DNA from: Nicotiana tabacum
Lineage: Eukaryota; Streptophyta; Magnoliopsida; Solanales; Solanaceae
NCBI RefSeq assembly: GCF_000715075.1
Contig: NC_134096.1
Span: forward strand, 39,133,804 to 39,197,803
Length of the DNA stretch: 64,000 bases
Direction of reading: 5' to 3'
In this document: positions 1-9,829 of the stretch, piece after piece
Position numbering within the stretch: position 1 is the first letter of the stretch
Layout of the letters: every line of letters begins with the position of its first letter
The notes under the pieces: generated by a model
What the model was told of the DNA's origin: nothing
Seen by the model: the letters and a program-made list of their open reading frames with translations, nothing else
Database searches by the model: none
Translations under genes and position numbers: made by a program

Positions 1-259
1 TGGACCGTATTTTATCTCAAAATGTCAAATTTCGATATTTTCTTCGATTTGCTTACCCTCTCACCTTCATGAATTTACTCTCACTTGTTCAAAGTAGCAT
101 AATACTTAAAATCTCAAAATAATCTCATTCCCAAACTTACGTCGATTAACTTACGACGAAACTTTAACATACAGAAATGCGGGATGTAACATCTCATTTT
201 CGAGCTTCCTTCAATTTACTTAAGGCGTACTTTCACGTACGAAAACATGGGGTGTAACA
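1..259 (-). repeat. 5' part of an outward-facing gypsy LTR, with a duplicated LTR head
   Basis: On the minus strand an LTR begins at 259 (TGTTACACCCCATG) and runs off the window. The same head, in opposite orientation, starts the LTR at 1760, so the pair forms an inverted repeat around the gypsy fragment between them. A second, diverged head (TGTTACATCCC) starts at 191, so the first ~68 bp are present twice in a row. The junction at 259/260 cuts the chromovirus A reading frame, so this LTR is a later insertion or a rearrangement endpoint. No internal region is visible. Confidence 0.6.
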
Positions 260-1759
260 CCTAGGGCTCAGCTTGCCCTTCTTCCTGAACCTCATAACAC
301 CCTTCATGGGCGAAACCCGGAGCAAGACCCACTCCCCAATCATGAATGCAATGTCGCAAACCTTCAGATCTGCATAACTCTTCTGTCTAGATTGGGTTGT
401 ACGAAGTCGATCCTGAATCAATTTAACCTTTTCCAAAGCATCCTGAACCAAGTATGTACCCAATAACCTAGCCTCACCCGGCTCAAACTAATCCACCGGA
501 GACCGGCACTGCCTACCATACAAAGCCTCATATGCGGCAATCTAAATGCTTAATTGGCAACGGTTGTTGTAGGAAAACTCCGCGAGCGGCAAGAACTGAT
601 CCAAAGAACCCCCAAACTCCATCACACACGTATGAAGCATATCCTTCAATACTTGAATAGTGCGCTCGGACTGTCCGTTTGTCTTAGAGTGAAATGTTGT
701 ACTCAAATCCAGCCGTGTGCCTAACTCATGCTGAATGTACCTACAGAACCACGATGTAAATTGCATACCCCAGTAAGAGATGATAGATACTGGTACGCCA
801 TGAAGCTTGACAATCTCACAAATATAAACCTGAGACAGCTGCTCTAAAGAATAAGTAGTCACCACTGGAATAAAATGAGCTGACTTGGTCAGCCTATCCA
901 CAATCACCTAAACTGCATCGAACTTCCTCTGAGTCCATGTGAGCCCAACAACAAAATCCATAGTAATCTGCTCCCATTTCCACTCTGGGATCTCTAACAT
1001 CCGATGCAATCCACCAGGCCGCCGATGTTCATACTTCACCTGCTGATAGTTTAAACACCGGGCTACATATTTCATTATGTCCTTCTTCATATGTCTCCAC
1101 CAATAGTGTTGTCTCAAGTCCAGATACATCTTCACAGCACCTTGATGGATGGAGTACCGCGAACTCTGAGCCTCCTATAGTACACAGTATAAGACCCCAA
1201 ACACGAAGGCAAGACCAACACTGGGGCTGTGGTCAAAACTGCCTTGAGCTTTTGAAAGCTCTCCTCACCTCCTCGGTCCACCTGAATGGAGCACCCTTCT
1301 GGGTTAGTCTGGTCATAGGTGCTGCAATAAATGAGAAACCCTCTACAAATCGGCGGTAATACCCCGCCAAACCAAGAAAACTTCGAATCTTCATAGCTGA
1401 AGACAGTCTGGGCCAACTCTGCACTGCTTCAATCTTCTTTGGATCCACCTTGATCCCCTCACTCGACACTACATGGTGCAAAAATGCCACTGAATCAAGC
1501 CATAATTCACACATTGAAAATTTTGCATATAACTTCTTTTCTCTCAAGGTCTGAAGTACGGCCCTCAAGTGCTGCTCATGATCCTCCCGGCTCTGGGAGT
1601 ACACCAAAATGTCATCAATAAACACAATGATGAATAGGTCAAGATAGGGCCGGAATACATTGTTCATCAAGTGCATGAATGTTGTTGGGGTGTTGGTCAG
1701 CCCAAAATACATCACAAGGAACTCGTAATGACCAAACCGAGTCCTAAAGATAGTCTTCG
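260..1759 (-). pseudogene. Ty3/gypsy chromovirus A: reverse transcriptase and integrase fragment
   Basis: Read from 1759 down to 260 this is decayed pol of a Tekay-like chromovirus. The RT palm starts near [13 protein letters not shown] and holds the catalytic motif as FIDDILVYS (about 1605-1625), followed by the connection ([26 protein letters not shown]). The frame then shifts near 1240-1400, and most of RNase H is absent: the text jumps at about 1180 from the start of RNase H (LGSYTVY) to the integrase zinc region (MYLDLRQHYWWRHMKKDI, then the Cys-rich CLNYQQVK). The integrase core runs to about 540 (MIVDRLTKSAHFIP, a changed SYWGMQF where the core Asp is expected, NGQSERTIQ), then the post-integrase segment (VLLRVSPMKGVMRF). 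It ends abruptly at the LTR head at 259. Several stops and frame changes make it a pseudogene. Confidence 0.85.
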
Positions 1760-3614
1760 TGTTACACCCCATATTTTCGTACGTAAACGTACGCCATAAG
1801 TAAATTGATGAAAGCTCGAAAATGAGTTTCATCGAAGTTTGATATTTTGGGATAAATACGGTCTAAGCTATAATACCCCGTATTTATGGACTAGTGCCAT
1901 ACAAGGTACCACAAGGTGTATAAAGTGTGTTAAAAGTGAGTAGCATTTTAAGTAATTTGAGATAATTCTTAATTATGTGGATATTTGGGGTAATTATGGA
2001 TTTTTAAGTGGGAGATTAATTTGTTAATTGGATTTTTTGAATAATTATTTAGGTGAAGAGTTTGGATAATTCTAAGGGGATAACCTTCACGTGGTTTTAT
2101 TAAGACTTGGCAGCAAGTTAAAGACAATTTAATGACTCTTAAATTTATGTGAAAGGTGGAATTTTAAGAGATTTTAAGTTGCTAAAGTAAGCCTTATAAG
2201 TGGGGCCCACACCACTATAAAAAGGGACCTTCTAATTCATTTCATTCATTTAAAGAAAGAATGTCATACGGATTTACTTTGGCAAAGAAAACTGCTTCAA
2301 CAAAATTCAAGCGAAGATTTCTTAGCATCTTAGCAATGTGGGATTTTGTAATTTTAAGGAAGTACGGTGCAATTTTTCTCAAGAACATCAAATGAATTTT
2401 TCCCTACTTCGATCCGCCGTTATGTGTTGTCGCAATTGACGTGTGTTAGAGGGATTGTCAAGAGAATCGGCTCAGGTATGTTAAAGCTATCCTTTATTTC
2501 TTTTTGGCATGATCCATACGATACAAACGAAACGAGAAAATGCACAACTTTCATAAACGACTCTATTCATAGAATTACTAAGGATGCCTATGTTCTTGAT
2601 TTTCCATGTGAATTATCATTATATCTTTTGTTCATGGGTCTCAGAAAAATACGTAGTTGATAAAGTTTATTTCATGATATTAATCAGAGGTATAATGGTC
2701 TTATGATATTTTGAGAAATCTTATTGACACACTTCTTATGCATTTCATGCATTTATACATGTACATTGACCCATGACCAGATGGCGTTATATACGCATAT
2801 ATTATATGTATATTGGATATGGGAAAAGGTTACAGTGTTATATACGCACCACCACCTGATCAGCTGGTATACGTTGATGATTTGCCCACAGTGGCCGAGA
2901 TGATATGATGGGATGCCCTCAGAGGCTTGATGATATTATGAACGCATATACCTAAGCATGGTATGACATTGATATGCATGTGCATGACATTGTAAATATC
3001 AATGATTCACAGAGTTGTTCAGACTTACATGTTGAGTCTTTTACTCCATGTTTCTCTCATGTCTGTTATTTACTGATTTTCATTCCTTACATACTCGGTA
3101 CATTATTTGTACTGACGTCCCTTTTGTCTGGGGACGCTGCGTTTCATGCCCGCATGTCCCGATAGATAGGCCGAGTCCTCCAAGAAGGCTATCAGCTCCG
3201 CGGAAGATGTTGGTGCGCTCCATTTGCTCCGGAGTTGCTATTGGTCAGTATGATTAGGACATGTGTTCATTGGTATGGCAGGGCTCTGTCCCGACCTTTA
3301 TGATATTTATGTACTCTTAGAGGCTTGTAGACAGATGTCATGTATACGGATACTGCTATGGCCTTGTCAGCCTATGTTTTAAGTATATAACGGATCACAT
3401 TTGCCTTATAGTCCCGTATGTCACAGGTATGAGTTTTTATATCCAGTTGGGTCATTCTATGTCGGTTATTCCCTTATGTTTACTCTGTTTATCTCATGAC
3501 GCCCCTTCTGGCCCACTTACCTATAATGGTGTAATAAGAAAGATACGTTATGTTGGTACTTGGTTGAGTAAGGTACCGGGTGCCCGTAGCGACCCATCAG
3601 TTTGGGTCGTGACA
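1760..3614 (+). repeat. 5' LTR of gypsy element B
   Basis: A 1,855-bp LTR starts TGTTACACCCCATATTTTCG directly at the break in element A's RT and ends GGGTCGTGACA, followed by a Met-initiator primer site. It contains the segment ACGTCCCTTTTGTC plus GGGGACGCTGC at 3114-3138, which recurs in solo LTR E (28377-28402). Open frames here are short and are not considered genes. No matching 3' LTR was found, so the element is truncated. Confidence 0.75.
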
Positions 3615-3616
3615 AA

Positions 3617-3632
3617 AGTGGTATCAGAGTAG
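3617..3632 (+). other. Primer binding site of element B (initiator Met tRNA type)
   Basis: TGGTATCAGAG begins five bases after the LTR end GTGACA. It is complementary to the 3' end of plant initiator tRNA-Met, the usual primer of Tekay-type chromoviruses. It fixes both the orientation and the 3' end of the LTR. Confidence 0.8.
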
Positions 3633-6600
3633 TTCTGTCCTAGGGAGTCTACAAGCCGTGTCTAGTAGAGTCTTGTTTATGGGTGTATTGTGAACCACAC
3701 TTATAAAAGCAGGAGGCTACATGGCATTTAGGACTGTCACTCTTTCTTCTTACTCTAGATCGTGTGGTAGAGCTCAGTTGTAAGAACTTAATTTTCTAAA
3801 CTCTATCTTATTCATAATACGATGATGCCTACATCCAGAAAGACATTTGGTAAGATATTGAATGTGGCTATGGAAGAGTTGAGTCAGAGGAACTCGATTT
3901 TTTTATGATGCTTATGATGAGTAAATGTAAGGTCTTCAGTAGATCATGTGTGTACTAAGACGTGTAAGCCTCTTGATATGGAGCCTTAAGGCAAGGATAT
4001 CTATCCACCCCTATAGTGAAAGGCAATGAGAGATTCAAAAGATAAATACAAGTTTTAACAAGTAAAAGAAGCAAGGTGAGGAATGGTACGAGGCGCCTAG
4101 TTAATGAAGGTTATCAATATTTACAATTCAAGCAGAGAAATATAAGCCTTTTGAGTTACCTTCAACAATAGACAAAAGTGGGTTGCTCTTGTGGTGAGCA
4201 CCCTCCACTTCCAACCAAGAGGTTGTGAGTTCGAGTCACCTCAAGAGCAACGTGGGGAGTTCTTGAAGGGAGGAAGCCGAAGATCTTCGGAAACAGACTC
4301 TTTACCCCAGGATAGGGGTAAGGTCTGCGTACACACTACCCTCCCCAGACCCCACTAGTGGAATTATACTGGGTTGTTATTGTTATTGTATTGCTGAGTT
4401 ACCTTCAACAATAACAAATATATGTACAATCAGCCGCACCAATCTCAGTTATGCCCTATAGGGGCTAACAGAAGTAGTATAAGAGAAGGACGGATATCAT
4501 GATCCACCTGGGGTTAGAGTGACCCAAAATGATGGATGGATTGTTAGCGGTAACTAACATTTCCGAAGGATATTGCAAATGTGATAATAGATCTCCTTGT
4601 GAGACAACCAGACGGTGCACTTCTGAAATAGTACAACTAGATATGAGTACTACAAAGATAGGCACTGAAAGCCTTGAAGGGATAAATATTACCTTAGTAT
4701 GGCTCCCGTCCCTACTAGAGAAAGAATGTTAGGCAACCCGAAGAGCCAGTAAATGGAGCAAGGGGAGCTAAAAGCAAAATAATGTCTTGTTAAAGTTTTC
4801 AGAATAAAGTGATAGATAGAAATATTAGCAAGGAAATAAGAAGAGAGTTAATGAAGCAATATGAGTAAGCTGTGATACATGGATAACAACGGTAGATCAA
4901 ACAGATGACAGTATTACAGAATCTATAGTCAAGTGAAGGAAAGGACGAGAGGTGATAGGCCTTGAGACAACAAAAGAGTATAGGACATAAAGTCATATCC
5001 TCATTTCGAGAAATAAGTTCGTGACTCCAAAGCGACTACCAAAAGGAAATGTTAGACCCCAGAGTAATAAGAAATCAGCATGGACTGATGAACAAGATAA
5101 ACTAAACATGAACTAGGGACTGAGTAATAGTCGGCATCATGAAAATTTTAGAGATTGCATCCCAGCGATAATATAATGGACGATAGAAGAATACCCTTCA
5201 AAGGTCATTTAGGAAGACGCTTCCCTAAAGCAAGCAAGGTGAGCAAAGTTAAGCTTAAGGGACTGTATGTGCCAGTTACACTAAGTGTCACCCTCGCGAG
5301 TAAGGAATTTCGTTATCCTTGGTACAGAAGGATTACCGCAAGGCGAGTAAGGATCATTGATGATGTGGAAAGACGCCAAAGATGAAGAGGTAAAACATCT
5401 ATACGTAGATCATCGTAGCACTAAATCTTAGTACTCCCCTAAAGGGGGGAATATGGAGTGATGTGACATTAAATCAGAATTAAGTAGTTCTAGTAACTAT
5501 GGAATGGTAAAGGAAGAATGCGATAAAAAATGAGAAAGGGATGAGATTGCACTTATTCAAATCCTACAGATATGCTACGATTCCAGAACACTATGCAAAT
5601 ATGACGTAAAGGAGAGGAAGTAAGGGTTCCTGCCCGAAATGTTATTGATAGATAAAGAGCATGTGCAAGACGTAAGTTAAGATAAAAGAGATAACCCAAG
5701 AAGATTACGCGGAATATTGATATGATAATGGGACAACGAGTAGTTAGTAGTTAATCCAGGAAGAGCCTAGTTATGGCTAAACAAGAGGACACCGACAAAT
5801 CAACAGATTGTGCAAGACGAACATAGTGAACCCCAACATGGGGAATTCAGTCTCGAAGCTATGACATTGTGATCCTTGAGATATATTCATATAGGAGTTG
5901 GGGTAGTTAAAGGTAAATAAAAGAGAATGCCACTGGGAAGACAGTCAAAATATTAGTTCATAAGCAACCCAAGCACAAGGGCATGGAAATAAGTAACTAC
6001 GGATAATTATAGGTGGGGAAGAACATCAAAAATTCTGTCAAGTATATGATGTGATAAGCTTGTAACTTTACAAGAGCCAGAAGGTCTCCCTCAGTACTAC
6101 AACGAAAGACTAGCTGAGGAAATAAGGAAGAAGACTTCAACCTAAGCACAGTGACCTAAAAAGGAAATGGTCTTGTAACAACAGTCTCACAACAACATTG
6201 TATGCACTCCATAAGGAAGTGGCACCTAGCATGGCTAATGAGTGGGAAATGAAACCAAAAGTAATATTCGAGACCATATGAATTGCACAAAATTTCGACA
6301 TACATGGGGACTAAGATAAGCTAAGTATGCACGCAACAATGGGACAGAAAGACCAGGAAAAGTAATTGTTTACGTTTAAAGAAAGCCGAGATGGAACGAA
6401 AGGAATTATTCAATCAATGATCAAGAGTTAGTTACGTTATGAACGCACTTAAAATTTCGGAGTATTATCCACGCAACATATATATTGACATTCATACAGC
6501 CGTAGAAGACTCCGGTATTAGTTAAAAGAAAGAATTAGGCCTAGGGCATAAACAAAGGATTGAATTGTCAGAAGATTGTATCATGGATATTCCATAACGC

Positions 6601-8040
6601 CCATGAAAGTCTAAAGTAATAACTAATACCAGGAGTCGCAGATCGGAAGATAGCTTAAGCCTACAAGAAGATTGATCAGAAGGAAGAGGAAACTAAAGAG
6701 TTTAATCAACTAAGTAAATCAGGAGTCTGATTATTGGACCTGAAAAATTTCAGGAATCGTGATTGAGAACATAGTAGAATCACTCTTAATATCAGAGGTA
6801 GAAGAGAGATAGTACAACAGCCATATTCTATAATGGCTCTACGATAAAGCCATTTAGAAGAGTACTAGCCTTATAAGAAGTCAGTATGAAGCTCCCACCA
6901 GATTGTGTATGCACCAGAGGTGCAAGTATTATAATAGAGCTTCAAGTTGTGGATGTGAATTATACCTATGTTAAAGCGAGGTCATGAAAGAGATAGAAGA
7001 TGTGATGCGATATTTTAAGGTAAGTAAGGTAAAGGTGAACAATGTACAATATACTCAAATGCAGAAGGTTGCGAATAATCCATACTACAGATAGAAGGTT
7101 AGAAGCGCTGGGATTCTGTATCCAGGAATGGTAGCGGTGTCGTCAGTGGCATTACTTCCAACCTATGGTTTCTAGGTATCGAGAAGTCTAATTAAGAGAA
7201 TAAAGAAGAGTTAGAAATGATGTGATGTCTCGCTTGATGTTTCAGGATTACATAAGGAAATCTATGATGCAAGTAAGTTGAAGGAAGGTTGCGAGTAGTA
7301 TAAAAAGATATGTGTAGGTCGCAAGCTAAAGTATGGTAAAGTGACAAGGTTTTAGGAAGACAGGAATAAGGATAAGAAAGGGCGAGTGAGAAGGTGACGA
7401 GAATGGATAAGTTCTCGGTATTAAGCCCATGAAAACAAGAGAGCTGATGGTTTCTCTAAGTTATAGAGAGCTCGGTATAGCCTGAATGAACTCAAAGGAG
7501 TCTAAGACTAGTAGCATTTAGAAGAAATGGAATGCTGCCCTGGTAGTAGAATGAGGGTGTAATTGTGATAGATGAAGGATGACGTTTGGGCCTTCGATTG
7601 AGTAATGATTTCATGAATTGTACAGGATTAAAATACCCACGTAAGGTGAATCACATTGGGATGCTATGAAATACGGTTATGGATGTATAGTATCGCCCCC
7701 AAGTGGATAAGGAAAATCACTTCAAATATTCCTCGATGCTACGTAAGCCTTAGTGGCAATGTATTACGTAAGAGGTTTCAAGTTATCAGTAGTAGATTGT
7801 AGATCAACATTGAGGTGAATCAACAATGGATGGATAAAAATTACAAAGTACAAGATGAGATTAGGCCACTAGTCTTAAGATGAATAGTAATGAAGAAGCG
7901 TTAAAGGACTTAGATTTATACATATAGGATAAGCAACGAGAGTAACCTGAAGTTGGTGGCAGACCTCAGTGACAATAAATCGAAGTAAGAGTTATGGTAT
8001 AGTATGACCTACCTAGATGCAGTAAAGTCATACGGATGGA
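3633..8040 (+). mobile_element. Non-coding interior of gypsy element B
   Basis: About 4.4 kb with no gag or pol motif on either strand and no open frame above about 76 codons. The plus strand looks strongly purine-rich (runs of AAG, GAA and GAT). A tract CTAAAGGGGGGAATATGG near 5431-5453 resembles a polypurine tract, but no LTR head follows it. Position directly after an LTR and primer site makes it the interior of a non-autonomous element (LARD-like) or of one decayed beyond recognition. It ends near 8040, where element A protease-linker sequence resumes. An intact SINE sits inside at 4171-4394. Confidence 0.45.
4171..4394 (+). mobile_element. TS-type SINE, full length
   Basis: A 224-bp tRNA-derived SINE. 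The head has an A-box-like part (GTGGTGAGCACC) and a B box (GAGTTCGAGTCACC). The body contains GGATAGGGGTAAGGTCTGCG and CACACTACCCTCCCCAGACC, and the tail ends in GGGTTGTTATTGTTATTG. It is bounded by a perfect 19-bp target duplication, TGAGTTACCTTCAACAATA, at 4152-4170 and 4395-4413. The perfect duplication indicates a recent insertion by LINE machinery. Confidence 0.9.
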
Positions 8041-8042
8041 TC

Positions 8043-8600
8043 CACGGTAGGAGTATTAACACTGACATCCCTCACGAAAGATAGATAAGCATTACACCCC
8101 TTCTCAACCATACGATGAGCCTTTAGAAATGAGATAACCCTGCTAGGAACATAATCTAAAGCACCTCTCCACTATATTCGTGGAAATCCTGGCATAGCCA
8201 GCGTCACGGTCTTGGCGTGACAATCGAGAATAGAATGATAGGGAGACAACCAGTCTATGACCAAAATAATATCAAAATCTACCATACTGAGCAACAATAG
8301 ATCGACTCTGGTCTCAAAACCACCAAGAACAACTAAACACGACTGATACACATGGTCAACAACAATAGAATTTCCCACATGTGTGGACACATAGACAGGA
8401 GAACTCAAACAATCACGTGATACACCAAAATATGGAGCAAAATAAGATGACACATCGAAATAAGTGGAGCCTGGATCAAATAAGACTGATGTATCTCTAT
8501 GACATATTGAAATAATACATGTGATGACTGAGTCGAATGCAATTGCCTCCGTCCTAGCGGGAAGAGCATAATATCTGGCTTGGCCTCCCCCTCTAGGGCA
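8043..8600 (-). pseudogene. Chromovirus A: aspartic protease and linker
   Basis: Reading down from about 8600, the retroviral-type protease of element A is recognisable by DFDIILVIDWLSPYHSILDC and the following AKTVTLAMPGF. The frame continues through the protease-RT linker (DYVPSRVISFLKAHRMVEK) to VNTPTVD at about 8043, where homology stops. The next ~120 residues of pol expected before the RT palm are missing; RT resumes at 1759 on the far side of element B. Frame changes near 8165 and 8405 make it non-functional. Confidence 0.75.
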
Positions 8601-9620
8601 ACCTCTACCTGTTCGACCTCCACCTCTAGATGGCTATGCAAGTGGAGTGGAAACTGGTGCGGTGACCATGGACTAAAAAGCCTAAGGACCTGGTGGAATA
8701 CGCGGAGCCTGAGTAGTCACTGGAGGTGTACCCCTCCTGAGTTTGGGGCAATCTCTTACCGTATGACGAGTCTCACCACACTCAAAACAAGCTCTCATAT
8801 GAAGTGGCTGTTGTGGCTGGCTCGGGCCTGATCGGCTGAACTGACCGCTAATAGCACCCCGTGGAAGAGGTGCACTAGACAATAGTGGTGGATAATAGAG
8901 AGTCTGAGTCCTAGGAGTGGCCGAAATACCATTGGAGGCTAGAAGTGCTGAATGAATCGGGCGACTCACATAACCCCTACCATGACGAGCTGCAACTGGG
9001 GCACGGGTACCACTATATGTGCCAGAATCTCGAGGCCTCTTGGCCTTCCTCTCCTCTCTCTCCCAGGCCCACATACCCTCCAATCTCCTAGCGATCTCCA
9101 CTACCTGCTGGTATGCGATATCCATCTCTAACTCTCGGGCCATGCTAAATATGATGTCGGGGTTGAGCCCCTCAATAAATCGATGGACCTGCTCTCTAAC
9201 AGTAGTTGGAGGGTGGTACTTCCTGTACCTCTCGAGCCTGAGCTGCTCCCCCTCAAAAACTGCGGCCCTAACCTCGGGCTGAACTGGGGCGACCGGATGT
9301 ATTGGTATGACCTCTAGGACCTGGTCAACCTGGACTCACTGCTCTGGGTTACGGGCGGCAGGAGTCTGTGCTCCTCCCCCAGCCTGAGTTGTGGTAGGAG
9401 CAAGTGGGATCAACCCTGCCTGAGCTAAAGTGCTGAACATGCTCAAAACCTGGGCGAGAGTCTCCTGGAGTACTGGTGCGGTAACATGCATCTCGGGTGC
9501 CTGCTCTCCAACTGGAGCTACACCACATAGACGTCCTCGGCCTCTACTCCTGGCCCCGACCTCTCGTGGCTCTAGCAGGGTGTGCGGGAGCCTGGTCATC
9601 AGATCCGCATGTACGTGTCC
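8601..9620 (-). pseudogene. Chromovirus A: gag with CCHC zinc knuckle and an internal capsid deletion
   Basis: The gag frame starts with an ATG near 9620 (or at 9599, MTRLPHTL) and reads down. Its N terminus is basic and Gly/Pro-rich (GARSRGRGRLCG). An in-frame TGA occurs at about 9338. The frame continues through ERYRKYHPPT and then jumps straight to TVREQVHRFIEGLNPDI near 9205, so most of the capsid core is deleted. The C-terminal half has REEREAK-type basic residues and a zinc knuckle CFECGETRHTVRDCP at about 8745-8785. Deletion plus stop show a dead copy. Confidence 0.8.
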
Positions 9621-9811
9621 TCACCATCTGTGAGAGAATAGAATACAGAAATTTAGAATTTCGAAGTCAACAATTTCGCACGATAAGGAATCAAAGAAGT
9701 GAAGATTTTTCCTATCAGTTCCATAGCCTCCCGAAGATAAGTACATACGTCTCCGTACCGATCCGCGAGACTCTATTAAACTTGCTTGTGACTCATAACA
9801 CATATGAATCT

Positions 9812-9829
9812 AGAGCTCAAATACCAACT
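9812..9829 (-). other. Primer binding site of element A (degenerate)
   Basis: Directly after the LTR end (minus strand GTCGTGACA at 9830) comes AGTTGGTATTTGAGCTC, a slightly mutated form of the initiator tRNA-Met primer site TGGTATCAGAGC. It confirms that the LTR at 9830-12764 is the 5' LTR of the minus-strand element. Confidence 0.7.

Noticed and set aside
5425..5460. Polypurine tract and 3' LTR start of element B
   Set aside because: CTAAAGGGGGGAATATGG looks right, but the sequence after it (AGTGATGTGACATTAAAT) does not match the B LTR head.
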